Part shown: one piece after another, positions 42,380 through 50,196 of the stretch | How positions within the stretch are numbered: position 1 is the first letter of the stretch | Layout: every line of letters starts with the position of its first letter | NCBI RefSeq assembly: GCF_000308815.1 | Contig: NZ_BAFX01000017.1 | Location: 62,001 to 126,000, forward strand | DNA from: Nocardia concava NBRC 100430 | GTDB taxonomy: Bacteria > Actinomycetota > Actinomycetes > Mycobacteriales > Mycobacteriaceae | Direction of reading: 5' to 3' | Length of the DNA: 64,000 nt | Program-made: the position numbers and the translations under genes | The notes under the pieces: generated by a model | Database searches by the model: none | Seen by the model: the letters and a program-made list of their open reading frames with translations, nothing else | Told to the model about the DNA's origin: nothing

Positions 42380-44224
42380 ATGTGCGGGATTGCAGGGTGG
42401 GTTTCGTTCGATCAGGATCTGACGGGGCGTTCGGAGGTCATCGATGCGATGACCGAGACCATGGCGCGCCGGGGGCCGGACGGCCGGGGGACGTTCGTTC
42501 GGGAGCATGTGGGGCTGGGGCATCGGCGGCTGGCGGTGATCGACCTGCCGGGCGGGGCGCAGCCCATGGTGACCGCGGCCGGTGGAGGCGAGGTGGCGAT
42601 CGTGTACTCGGGGGAGGTGTACAACTATCGCGAATTACGCGGTGAATTAAGGGGATTGGGGCATTCGTTCCACACCGACAGCGACACCGAGGTGGTGCTG
42701 CGGGGCTATGTCCAATGGGGCGAAGGGGTCGTCGACCGGCTGAACGGAATGTACGCGTTCGCGGTCTGGGACCGGCGCGACGAGAAGCTCGTACTGGTGC
42801 GCGATCGGTTGGGAATCAAGCCGCTCTACGTGTACCCGACACCGGACGGCGTGCTGTTCGGATCGGAACCCAAGGCAATCCTGGCCAATCCCCACGTGCA
42901 CCCGGTCGTCGACGCCGATGGCGTGCGAGAGCTGTTCGCGTTCACCAAGGCCCCGGGCTGGGCACTGTGGAAGGGCATGTCCGAGCTACTGCCCGGCACA
43001 GTGATGACGGTGGACCGCAAGGGAATTCGGCAGCGCACTTACTGGCGGCTCACGGCACAGGAGCATGCGCCCGACGCCGAGCAGACGGTGTACGAAGTGC
43101 GCGACCTGCTGACCGACATCGTCGACCGCCAACTGATAGCGGACGTGCCACGCTGCGTATTGCTCTCCGGCGGACTGGATTCCAGCGCGATCACCGGCCT
43201 GGCGGCCCAGCAACTCACCCAGCAGCGCGAGCAATTACGCACCTTCTCGGTGGACTTCGTCAACCAGGAGCGGAACTTCGTCCCCGACGACCTGCACGAG
43301 ACCCCGGATTCACCGTTCGTACGGGATGTACAGCGCCTGGTGCGGTCCGACCACCGGAACGTCGTACTGAATCCCGCCGAACTCTCCGACCCTGCGGTGC
43401 GCCGCGCGGTCATCGGCGCGCGCGACATCCCCCTGGGCCTCGGCGATATGGACAGCTCCCTGTACCTGCTCTTCCGTGCGATCCGGGAACGCTCGACCGT
43501 GGCCCTGTCGGGCGAATCCGCCGACGAGGTGTTCGGCGGCTACCGCTGGTTCCACGACGGAACGGCCCTGCACTCCGGGACGTTCCCCTGGCTGGCCGCC
43601 AGCCCGGCCCTCACTCTCGAATCACGCTGGGAGCTCATCAATCCCGACCTCCGGCCGAAGCTCCGCCTACCCGAGTACGTGGCCGACCAATACGCGACAG
43701 CGGTCGCCGAGGTCGATCACCTGCCCGGTGAATCCGACCTCGAATCCCGTATGCGCACCGTCTGCCATCTACATCTGACCCGCTTCGTCCGCCAGCTCCT
43801 CGACCGCAAGGACCGCATGTCCATGGCCGTGGGACTGGAAGTGCGCGTACCGTTCTGCGATCACCGGCTCGTCGAATACGTGTACAACACCCCGTGGTCG
43901 CTCAAGACCTACGACGGCCGTGAGAAGAGCCTGCTGCGCGGCGCGGCGAAACCCGTGCTCCCGCAATCGGTCACGGAGCGCGTCAAGAGCCCGTACCCGT
44001 CCACGCAGGATCCGGGCTACGCCGCCAACCTGCAGCAATTGGTGAAAGAACGTCTGGCAGAGAATGATTCGCCGTTGTTCGACCTCCTCGACCGTGAGTG
44101 GCTGCTGCGGGCGGTGGAACAGGATCCCGCCCGCATGGCCCCGCAGATCCGCATCGGCCTGGACCGTGCCATCGACATCGGTACCTGGCTGGATCTGTAT
44201 TCACCCGACCTGCACTGGAATTGA
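42380..44224 (+). CDS. asnB: Asparagine synthetase, glutamine-hydrolysing
   Basis: A 614-residue two-domain amidotransferase. The N-terminal glutaminase domain starts MCGIAGW, with C2 as nucleophile, then RRGPDG, VYSGEVYNYREL and DRLGIKPLYV. The synthetase domain has the ATP-binding loop LLSGGLDSSAI, SVDF, and SGESADEVFGGYRWFH. It makes asparagine from aspartate with ammonia from glutamine. Some AsnB relatives act in secondary metabolism; the usual motifs and lone setting favour an ordinary AsnB. It converges on a minus-strand gene. Confidence 0.88.
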   Translation: MCGIAGWVSFDQDLTGRSEVIDAMTETMARRGPDGRGTFVREHVGLGHRRLAVIDLPGGAQPMVTAAGGGEVAIVYSGEVYNYRELRGELRGLGHSFHTDSDTEVVLRGYVQWGEGVVDRLNGMYAFAVWDRRDEKLVLVRDRLGIKPLYVYPTPDGVLFGSEPKAILANPHVHPVVDADGVRELFAFTKAPGWALWKGMSELLPGTVMTVDRKGIRQRTYWRLTAQEHAPDAEQTVYEVRDLLTDIVDRQLIADVPRCVLLSGGLDSSAITGLAAQQLTQQREQLRTFSVDFVNQERNFVPDDLHETPDSPFVRDVQRLVRSDHRNVVLNPAELSDPAVRRAVIGARDIPLGLGDMDSSLYLLFRAIRERSTVALSGESADEVFGGYRWFHDGTALHSGTFPWLAASPALTLESRWELINPDLRPKLRLPEYVADQYATAVAEVDHLPGESDLESRMRTVCHLHLTRFVRQLLDRKDRMSMAVGLEVRVPFCDHRLVEYVYNTPWSLKTYDGREKSLLRGAAKPVLPQSVTERVKSPYPSTQDPGYAANLQQLVKERLAENDSPLFDLLDREWLLRAVEQDPARMAPQIRIGLDRAIDIGTWLDLYSPDLHWN

Positions 44225-44225
44225 C

Positions 44226-44249
44226 CCCGCCGCGCCCCGGAGCGGCGGG
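44226..44249 (+). terminator. Hairpin between convergent genes
   Basis: CCCGCCGC (44226-44233) pairs with GCGGCGGG (44242-44249) around an 8-base loop, directly after the asnB stop, and could serve both converging genes. Confidence 0.6.
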
Positions 44250-44262
44250 ATCCGTCGGCTCG

Positions 44263-44814
44263 CTACGAGGCGAGCGCCGCGCCGATGAACGCCCCGATGA
44301 CCGCGCCGACCGCGCAACCGACGATCGCACCGACCAGGAAGAACCAGATGCCGATGATGATGCCGATGACGCATCCGATCACGGCGCCGAAGAAGACCCC
44401 GGCCGCCACGTCGAACCCGGCGTTGTGCATGAAGGGCAGATTCTGTGAACTGGTAGCCGCCGCCGTCGGACCGCCCACCGGAGTGAGGGTCAGCGACGTA
44501 TCGCTGTTCAGGACCGGCGTGACCTGCAGCGCCGCACCGGTATCCGCGGTGAGCGTCAGCGGTATCGCGCCGATGACCGCGCCGTCGTCCGCGACGACCT
44601 GCACCGAATCCGGTGCGAGTGCGAAGTGGCCGGCGGTCAGGTTGATCAGAGCATTGGAGTGATCGGCCGCGAGGGTCGTGGTGTACCCGACCGAGCCGTC
44701 CACTCCGTTGACCGTGACATCGGCGAGCCCCGCCTCACCGTGTGCAGTGGCCATGGTTATTCCGGTGGCTGCGATGGCGAACACTGTCGTCGCCATCATT
44801 TTCTTGGTGAACAT
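44263..44814 (-). CDS. Exported protein with Gly-rich C-terminal membrane segments
   Basis: A 183-residue protein: signal peptide (MFTKKMMATTVFAIAATG to about residue 25), an extracellular beta-type part (NALINLTAGHFALAPDSVQVV), and a C-terminal pair of glycine-rich hydrophobic helices (GVFFGAVIGCVIGIIIG and AIVGCAVGAVIGAFIGA), of a glycine-zipper kind. Such proteins are typical of nocardiae and uncharacterised. The start follows AAGGAAA. Confidence 0.65.
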   Translation of the reverse strand: MFTKKMMATTVFAIAATGITMATAHGEAGLADVTVNGVDGSVGYTTTLAADHSNALINLTAGHFALAPDSVQVVADDGAVIGAIPLTLTADTGAALQVTPVLNSDTSLTLTPVGGPTAAATSSQNLPFMHNAGFDVAAGVFFGAVIGCVIGIIIGIWFFLVGAIVGCAVGAVIGAFIGAALAS

Positions 44815-44880
44815 TTCCTTTTCCCATCCGTCCGGGGTTTTCCTTTGACGTTCCCCCGACGAACGGCACCGGATGTGAGA

Positions 44881-45807
44881 TCAATAATGCGCCTGAACCC
44901 GGCCGGTGTCCATGGCCGTAGACACTGTTGAGGATGGTTTTTCCACGCTGCGCCGCTCGATCTCGCGCAGCAGCGCGTGCACGCGCGGATCCTTGGTGAG
45001 CCCGAAATCCAGCACCCGGTTGATCATGCCGCGCAGCAACGAATAGGGAATCCACGGGCCGGGCGAAATCGATTGTGACGCACGGTGTTCAATGGCGTCG
45101 GCGACGGCGCGCGCGGCCTGCTCGGCGGTGATGCGGGCGCTGAGCGGCCACGGCAGCAATGCCTCGATGCGGCGGCCCAGGTCATCGCGATCGAGGGTCG
45201 AGTGGGTCATCTCGGTATCCACGATCCCGAAATACGCGATCCCCGCGCTCGCCCCGTGCGGTGCCAACTCCACCCGCAGCGCGCGGCCCAGCTGCTCGAC
45301 CGCCGCCTTGCTGATCATGTACGGCGCGCCGCCCATCCCCGGCGCGAAGGCCGCGCACGAGGACACCACCACGACATGACCGCGCGCGGTGACGATGTGG
45401 TCGAGCGCCGGGTGGATCGTATTGAACACCCCGGTCAGATTGATATCGAGCACCCGGTCGAAGTCCGCGGGCGCGATGGTTCGCAGGGTCGCGGGCTTGG
45501 GCACCACACCCGCGTTCGCGACCACGATGTCCAGGTGCCCGAAGTATCCGGCCACCTGATGCACGGCCTCGGCCATGGCGGCCCGGTCGGAGACATCGGC
45601 GATGACCGGCAACGCTCGCTCGCCCAGGGCCGCGGCCACCGAGGTGGCGGCCTGGGCATCGACATCGACGACGGCCACCGCGGCGCCCCGGTGGTACAGG
45701 ATCCCGGCCAGCTCCCGGCCGATGCCCTGCCCGGCACCGGTGATCAGGGCGACCCGCCCCTCGGGCCGGAACGGACTCGGGCACGGCAGACAACGCGGTG
45801 TCGACAT
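44881..45807 (-). CDS. Short-chain dehydrogenase/reductase
   Basis: A 308-residue SDR: cofactor motif LITGAGQGIGRELA, VVANAGVV, VVSSCAAFAP (catalytic Ser) and Y-M-I-S-K (active-site YxxxK), with a C-terminal extension after residue 250. NAD(P)-dependent oxidation or reduction of an alcohol/ketone. It shares a TGATG junction with the monooxygenase gene before it, and together with the reductase and PF10118 genes forms a unit; a role on the monooxygenase product or substrate is likely. Confidence 0.82.
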   Translation of the reverse strand: MSTPRCLPCPSPFRPEGRVALITGAGQGIGRELAGILYHRGAAVAVVDVDAQAATSVAAALGERALPVIADVSDRAAMAEAVHQVAGYFGHLDIVVANAGVVPKPATLRTIAPADFDRVLDINLTGVFNTIHPALDHIVTARGHVVVVSSCAAFAPGMGGAPYMISKAAVEQLGRALRVELAPHGASAGIAYFGIVDTEMTHSTLDRDDLGRRIEALLPWPLSARITAEQAARAVADAIEHRASQSISPGPWIPYSLLRGMINRVLDFGLTKDPRVHALLREIERRSVEKPSSTVSTAMDTGRVQAHY

Positions 45808-47285
45808 CAGCGGCTCATCTCGTAGGACTCGGCGTCGAATCGCCGGGTGCGCCAGCGGTATTCGAAGCTCCAGTTGGGGTACAGCCCGGCATTGCGGCCG
45901 TCGGCGGTGGTGTAGTAGCTCTGGCAGCCGCCGGTGAGCCAGACGCTGTCGGCGCTGCGGCGGTCCATCTCGTCGAGGAAGTCGTCCTGGACCTCGGGGC
46001 GCAGCTCGATCCGGCCGATCGCGTTGTCGCGCATGGTTTTCAGCGCATCCACGATGTAGGCGATCTGGGATTCGATCATGTAGATGGCGGACTGGTTCCC
46101 GGCCGCGCCGAAGGGGCCCAGCGTGCAGAAGAAGTTGGGGAATCCGGCGACGGTCGCGCCCAGATAGCTTTGCGGCTCACGGTGATACAGGTCGGCGATG
46201 GAGTGGCCGTGGCGACCGATGTAGCGGTGGTAGGCCGAGGGAATGGAGGTGAATCCGGTGCCGAAGATGAGGGTGTCGACGGGATGCTCGGTGCCGTCGC
46301 GCAGGACGATCGAATGCGGGCGGATCTCGGCGATGGATTCGGTGATGACCTCGACATTCGGGCGGTCCAGGGCGGGCAGGTAGGCGTCGGAGAAGATGGC
46401 ACGCTTGCAGCCGATGACGTAATCGGGTGTGAGTGTCTTGCGCAGGGCGGGATTTCGCACCTGACGCAGCAGTTGGAGCCGACCGAGTGCCTCGTAGGGA
46501 TGTCGGAAGCGCTTGTCCACCAGGGAGATCAAGCCGAATCCCTCGATGGCCGCGTACCACGCGCTGCGTATCGCCTTTTGCGCCAGAGGGATCCGTCGCA
46601 ACAGTGCGCGCTCCAGCTCGAGAGTGTTCCGGTCCATCCGCGGCACGATCCAGGGCGCCGACCGCTGGAACAGCAGCAGTCGGTCGACCACCGGCTGGAT
46701 CTCCGGCACGAACTGCACCGCCGACGCGCCGGTGCCGATCACCGCCACCCGCTCACCGGTCAGGTCGTGGTCGTGATCCCAGTGCAGGGAATGGAAAGCC
46801 GTGCCCTCGAACCGGTCCAGACCGGGCAGGTCCGGGTACTTGGCCTCGGCGAAGATGCCCGCCGCCGAGATCAGGACGTCGGCGCTGAGCCCGCCCACCG
46901 TGGTCTGGACCCGCCACACCGCCTCGTTCTCGTCCCACCGCGCGTCCAGGAGCTCCGCGCCGAATCGAATGTGCCGCAGCACGTCGTGGTCCCGAGCGAC
47001 CCGCCGCAGGTACTCCAGAATCTCCGGCTGCCGCCCGTAGGTGCGCGACCAGTCCGGGTTCGGCGCGAACGAGTAGCTGTACAGCTGCGACGGCACATCG
47101 CAGGCGCAGCCGGGATAGGTATTGGCCCGCCAGGTCCCGCCGAGATCCGCCGCGCGTTCCAGGATCACCAGATCATCGAATCCGGCCTCGCGCAGCTTCA
47201 CCGCCAGGCCGATGCCCCCGAACCCCGCGCCGACAATGGCGATCCGGACGTGTTCGGGCACAGTGGTTTCCGCTTCAATCGACAT
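45807..47285 (-). CDS. Flavin monooxygenase, Baeyer-Villiger type
   Basis: A 492-residue flavoprotein with two Rossmann motifs (IAIVGAGFGGIG and VAVIGTGASA) and, between them, the full type I Baeyer-Villiger fingerprint FEGTAFHSLHWD (FxGxxxHxxxW). It should use NADPH and O2 to turn a ketone to an ester or oxidise a related substrate. The gene overlaps the SDR gene by one base and follows the reductase gene by 14 bases, so all act in one unit. Being self-sufficient in electrons, it is not the partner of the reductase. Confidence 0.85.
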   Translation of the reverse strand: MSIEAETTVPEHVRIAIVGAGFGGIGLAVKLREAGFDDLVILERAADLGGTWRANTYPGCACDVPSQLYSYSFAPNPDWSRTYGRQPEILEYLRRVARDHDVLRHIRFGAELLDARWDENEAVWRVQTTVGGLSADVLISAAGIFAEAKYPDLPGLDRFEGTAFHSLHWDHDHDLTGERVAVIGTGASAVQFVPEIQPVVDRLLLFQRSAPWIVPRMDRNTLELERALLRRIPLAQKAIRSAWYAAIEGFGLISLVDKRFRHPYEALGRLQLLRQVRNPALRKTLTPDYVIGCKRAIFSDAYLPALDRPNVEVITESIAEIRPHSIVLRDGTEHPVDTLIFGTGFTSIPSAYHRYIGRHGHSIADLYHREPQSYLGATVAGFPNFFCTLGPFGAAGNQSAIYMIESQIAYIVDALKTMRDNAIGRIELRPEVQDDFLDEMDRRSADSVWLTGGCQSYYTTADGRNAGLYPNWSFEYRWRTRRFDAESYEMSR

Positions 47286-47299
47286 GAATCTTTCCGAGT

Positions 47300-48337
47300 T
47301 CAGAGATCGAGTACGAGCGCGTCACCCGCGGCGCGGGAAACGCAGAGCAGCATTCGGTCGGCCCGATCGGTCGCGGTGAGCAGCCGATCGCGATGATCCA
47401 CCGCGCCGGCGCGCACCCCGACCTTGCAGGTGCCGCAGAAGCCTTGGCGGCAGGAGTAATTCACATCCGGTAGCACGCGTTGCACGGCGGACAGCGTGGT
47501 CTCCTCCGCGCCGACGCGTAGGGTGCGCCCGCTGCGTGCCAGCGTGATGTCGAATGCTCGCCCGTCCACCACGGGCGACGCCGAAAAACGTTCCGTATGC
47601 AGCGACCCCGTCGGATCCAGCTCGAACCGGCAGCGCTGCGCCGCCGCGAGCATCGCCGGTGGCCCGCACACGTACACGGCCGCGCCCGGCTCGGCGCGCG
47701 CGATGATCGCCGCCACCTCCGGTGCGCCGAACTCGTCGTCGGGCCGAATCTCGGCCCCGGGCAGCTCATCCAGAAACGGCATCGACTCCCGAGACCGTCC
47801 CGAGTACACCAGATGCCCGCGCGCCCCGGCCGCCTTCACCATCGGCAGTATCGGCGTAATCCCGATCCCACCCGCCAAAAACAGATATGACGGCGCATCC
47901 ACCAACGTAAAAGCGTTGCGCGGCCCTCGAATCCGCAGCCGATCGCCGACCCACAACCCCTCGTGCACCTCCCGCGACCCGCCGTCCCCATCCGGAATCA
48001 ACCGCACCGCAATCCGATACCGCAACCGATCCCGCGGATCCCCGCACAACGAGTACTGCCGCTGCCGCCCCGACGGCAGAAACACATCCACATGCGCCCC
48101 CGGCTGCCAGCTCGGCAACTCCCGCCCACCAACCGCCCGCAGTGTGATCGCGAGCACATCGGGCACCGGCCGCTCCAGCTTCTCGACCACCGTCGTGAGA
48201 TCGAATCCACTGTGCCGCACCGGATTCTGTGGCGACAGTACCGGAGCTGCGACACCGGCGGTGAATACCCGCTTGTAGACGTCCATGACGCCGCCCAGCA
48301 CCCGCAGGCCTAGTGGCGGGTGGCTCCCACTCGTCAT
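47300..48337 (-). CDS. Oxygenase reductase paralogue (FNR-type with [2Fe-2S])
   Basis: About 345 residues with the same layout as the 32175-33284 protein: RQYSLCGDPRDR, FLAGGIGITPILPMVK, YVCGPPAML, and CRQGFCGTCKVG plus a later Cys in LLCVSRA. It supplies electrons to an oxygenase, probably the PF10118 protein encoded just upstream. The start at 48337 keeps LRVLGGVMDVYKRVF, which matches the paralogue's N-terminal extension; this ATG lies within the left arm of an inverted repeat. An internal ATG (MDVYKRVF) is the alternative. Confidence 0.8.
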   Translation of the reverse strand: MTSGSHPPLGLRVLGGVMDVYKRVFTAGVAAPVLSPQNPVRHSGFDLTTVVEKLERPVPDVLAITLRAVGGRELPSWQPGAHVDVFLPSGRQRQYSLCGDPRDRLRYRIAVRLIPDGDGGSREVHEGLWVGDRLRIRGPRNAFTLVDAPSYLFLAGGIGITPILPMVKAAGARGHLVYSGRSRESMPFLDELPGAEIRPDDEFGAPEVAAIIARAEPGAAVYVCGPPAMLAAAQRCRFELDPTGSLHTERFSASPVVDGRAFDITLARSGRTLRVGAEETTLSAVQRVLPDVNYSCRQGFCGTCKVGVRAGAVDHRDRLLTATDRADRMLLCVSRAAGDALVLDL

Positions 48338-48406
48338 CCCGGCGTGCGTTTGGCCGGGATCCACCCCACCATTGTGGATTCCGGCCAAACGCACGCCGGA
48401 ATGACG
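48332..48406. repeat. 75-bp palindromic repeat, 33-bp arms
   Basis: Arms 48332-48364 and 48374-48406 match at 31 of 33 positions in opposite orientation around a 9-base centre. The core reads CCGGCGTGCGTTTGGCCGG. It lies between the PF10118 gene and the reductase gene and ends within the reductase's start. Its form is that of a REP-like or non-autonomous mobile palindrome; copy number in the genome cannot be seen from one copy. Confidence 0.75.
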
Positions 48407-48471
48407 GGGGTAATGACCGGGGTCGTGAGCGGACGGGGGCGTGGGACGGCCGCCCGCGGCTGCGCCCGTGC

Positions 48472-49365
48472 TCATTCGGCCGCCGCCCTGGCCGCCGGGG
48501 AGTGCGCCAGGTACCGCAGCGCCACATCCATCGGACCCAGTTGCGAGGGATGGAATCCCGGCCGCAGGTAGCGTGGGATCTCGGTGAAGAAGACGGTCCA
48601 GCTCGGGATCACGCCGCGCCGGGTGGCGTTCAGGAACTGCCAGCCCCAGAAGCGGCCCTTGTTCGGTGATGGATCCTTTCGGTACAGGTAGCCCGCCGAG
48701 AGGATGAACAGTGGTAGCAGGGTCGCGCTGGCCAGCAGTCCGGTGCGGGCTTTGCGTAGGTAGCCGCCGTCCAGGTACATGTACGCGTCGTAGACGACGC
48801 TGCGGTGTTCGACCTCCTCGGCGCCGTGCCAGCGGACCAGGTCGAGCATGGCCGGGTGCATGCCCTTGGCCTCCAGAATGTCGGCGTTGAGCAGCCATTC
48901 GCCGAGGACGGCCGTGTAGTGCTCCATGCCCGCGAAAAGGCCGAGTCGTTCCTTGAGCCATTGCTCCTTGGCTCGTCCGCTCAGGCCGTGATCGCCGAGT
49001 ATGCGATCCACCAGCCAGGCAACGCTTTTCACGTACGAGTCGACGTCGAGCCCGAGCTCCTGGAGGTGCCGCCGTGCCGCCTCGTGGCTGGCCGCGTGCA
49101 TGGACTCCTGCCCGACGAAGCCGGTGACTTCCTCACGCAGGCGTTCGTCCTCGATGTAGGGGAGGGCCTCGGAAAGCGCCTGGGCCATGGCCCGTTCGCC
49201 CTCGGGGAGCACCAAGTGCATGACGTCGACGATGTGGGTGGCCAGCACCTCGCCCGGAATGTAGTGCAGTGGAACGGATTCGAAGTCGAATCGCACATCG
49301 CGGGCGGCAATGGCGTGTGCCTCGTCGCTGTAGTGACGCTTCATTGCGCCAGCCTTGTCAGCCAT
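48472..49365 (-). CDS. PF10118 protein with diiron signature, second copy
   Basis: A 297-residue paralogue of the 31273-32178 protein with the same candidate metal ligands: E57 (LPEGER), E87-x2-H90 (GQESMH), E148 (GMEHY) and E184-x2-H187 (GAEEVEH), at nearly the same spacings (30, 61, 36 against 30, 63, 35). A hydrophobic stretch near 207-226 is shared too. First gene of a unit with a reductase, a Baeyer-Villiger-type enzyme and an SDR, and divergent from a TetR gene 98 bases away. Oxygenase function is inferred. Confidence 0.75.
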   Translation of the reverse strand: MADKAGAMKRHYSDEAHAIAARDVRFDFESVPLHYIPGEVLATHIVDVMHLVLPEGERAMAQALSEALPYIEDERLREEVTGFVGQESMHAASHEAARRHLQELGLDVDSYVKSVAWLVDRILGDHGLSGRAKEQWLKERLGLFAGMEHYTAVLGEWLLNADILEAKGMHPAMLDLVRWHGAEEVEHRSVVYDAYMYLDGGYLRKARTGLLASATLLPLFILSAGYLYRKDPSPNKGRFWGWQFLNATRRGVIPSWTVFFTEIPRYLRPGFHPSQLGPMDVALRYLAHSPAARAAAE

Positions 49366-49381
49366 GACCGAACCGTACAGC

Positions 49382-49419
49382 GCAACAAAATGTATGGCAA
49401 TGTTGCAGCCACAAATTGT
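49382..49419. promoter_or_regulatory. Operator candidates between PF10118 and TetR genes
   Basis: GCAACA (49382-49387) and TGTTGC (49401-49406) form a 25-bp dyad, followed by the short palindrome ACAAATTGT (49411-49419). Both lie in the 98-base divergent gap, where a TetR-type repressor would control both genes. Confidence 0.45.
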
Positions 49420-49463
49420 CCGAGATTGTTGCATCCGGCGGGTCTGCTGCTAGCGTTGGTCCG

Positions 49464-50099
49464 GTGACCACCGCCTCGAAAAAGCCGCTGACCCGCACGG
49501 ATGCCGTCGGTGACGCCGAGACGCGCACCGATGACATCGAGACGCGCATTCTCGATGCGGCGCTGGTGCAGTTCCAGAAGGTCGGGGTCAAGAAGACGAC
49601 CATCGAGGATGTGGCCAAGCAGGCCGGGGTCGACCGGGTGACGGTCTACCGGCGGCTGGGCTCGCGCGACGATCTCGTGCAGGCCGTCGTCAGCCGCGAG
49701 GTCGCGACCCTGCTTGCCGAGCTGGCGAGCATGCCCGAGCGGCACACCGATCTCGAGGGACTGGTCGCCGACGTCTTCGTGACGGTCATCACCCGCTGGC
49801 GTGCGCATCCGCTGGTGGAGCGGCTGCTCGCGGTCGAGCCCGAGCGAATCCTGGTGAAGCTCACCGTCGATGGCGCGGCCGTGTTCGCCATGTCCGTCGC
49901 CGCCACCGTCGAGATCCTCGGCCGCGCGGCGCGGGCCGGGGTATTCGAGGCTCCGGCCGATCTGGCGGCGCGCGCGGAAGTCGGCTGCCGCGTGGTGCAT
50001 TCGCTGATCCTGGTACAGGGCGGTGCCGCCGATCTCGAAACACCGGATGAGCTGGGCGAATTCGCGCGCAAGTACCTGGTGCCGATCATCGCGGGATAG
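49464..50099 (+). CDS. TetR-family regulator
   Basis: A 211-residue protein with a TetR DNA-binding domain at residues about 25-70 (ILDAALVQFQKVGVKKTTIE, then AGVDRVTVYRRLGSRDDL) and a helical ligand-binding part. It is divergent from the PF10118-reductase-monooxygenase-SDR unit and probably represses it until a substrate binds. The GTG at 49464 starts a basic N-terminal tail; the frame stays open to 49416. Confidence 0.82.
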   Translation: MTTASKKPLTRTDAVGDAETRTDDIETRILDAALVQFQKVGVKKTTIEDVAKQAGVDRVTVYRRLGSRDDLVQAVVSREVATLLAELASMPERHTDLEGLVADVFVTVITRWRAHPLVERLLAVEPERILVKLTVDGAAVFAMSVAATVEILGRAARAGVFEAPADLAARAEVGCRVVHSLILVQGGAADLETPDELGEFARKYLVPIIAG

Positions 50100-50124
50100 T
50101 GTTCCGGATCTCACCCGCAATACC

Positions 50125-50140
50125 CCTACGTAACCGTAGG
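50125..50140. promoter_or_regulatory. Short palindrome upstream of acyl-CoA ligase
   Basis: CCTACG (50125-50130) and CGTAGG (50135-50140) flank TAAC, about 57 bases before the ligase start. It could be an operator of a TetR-type fatty-acid regulator; it is short and may be chance. Confidence 0.3.
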
Positions 50141-50196
50141 TTTGCCGTGAGTATGCTGACCTTGCGATTCGATCCAACGAGGGAGCGACCGAGGTC

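Noticed and set aside
48338..48961. N-terminal extension of the second reductase frame
   Set aside because: It runs through the palindromic repeat and antisense-frame sequence of the PF10118 gene; the paralogue has no such part.
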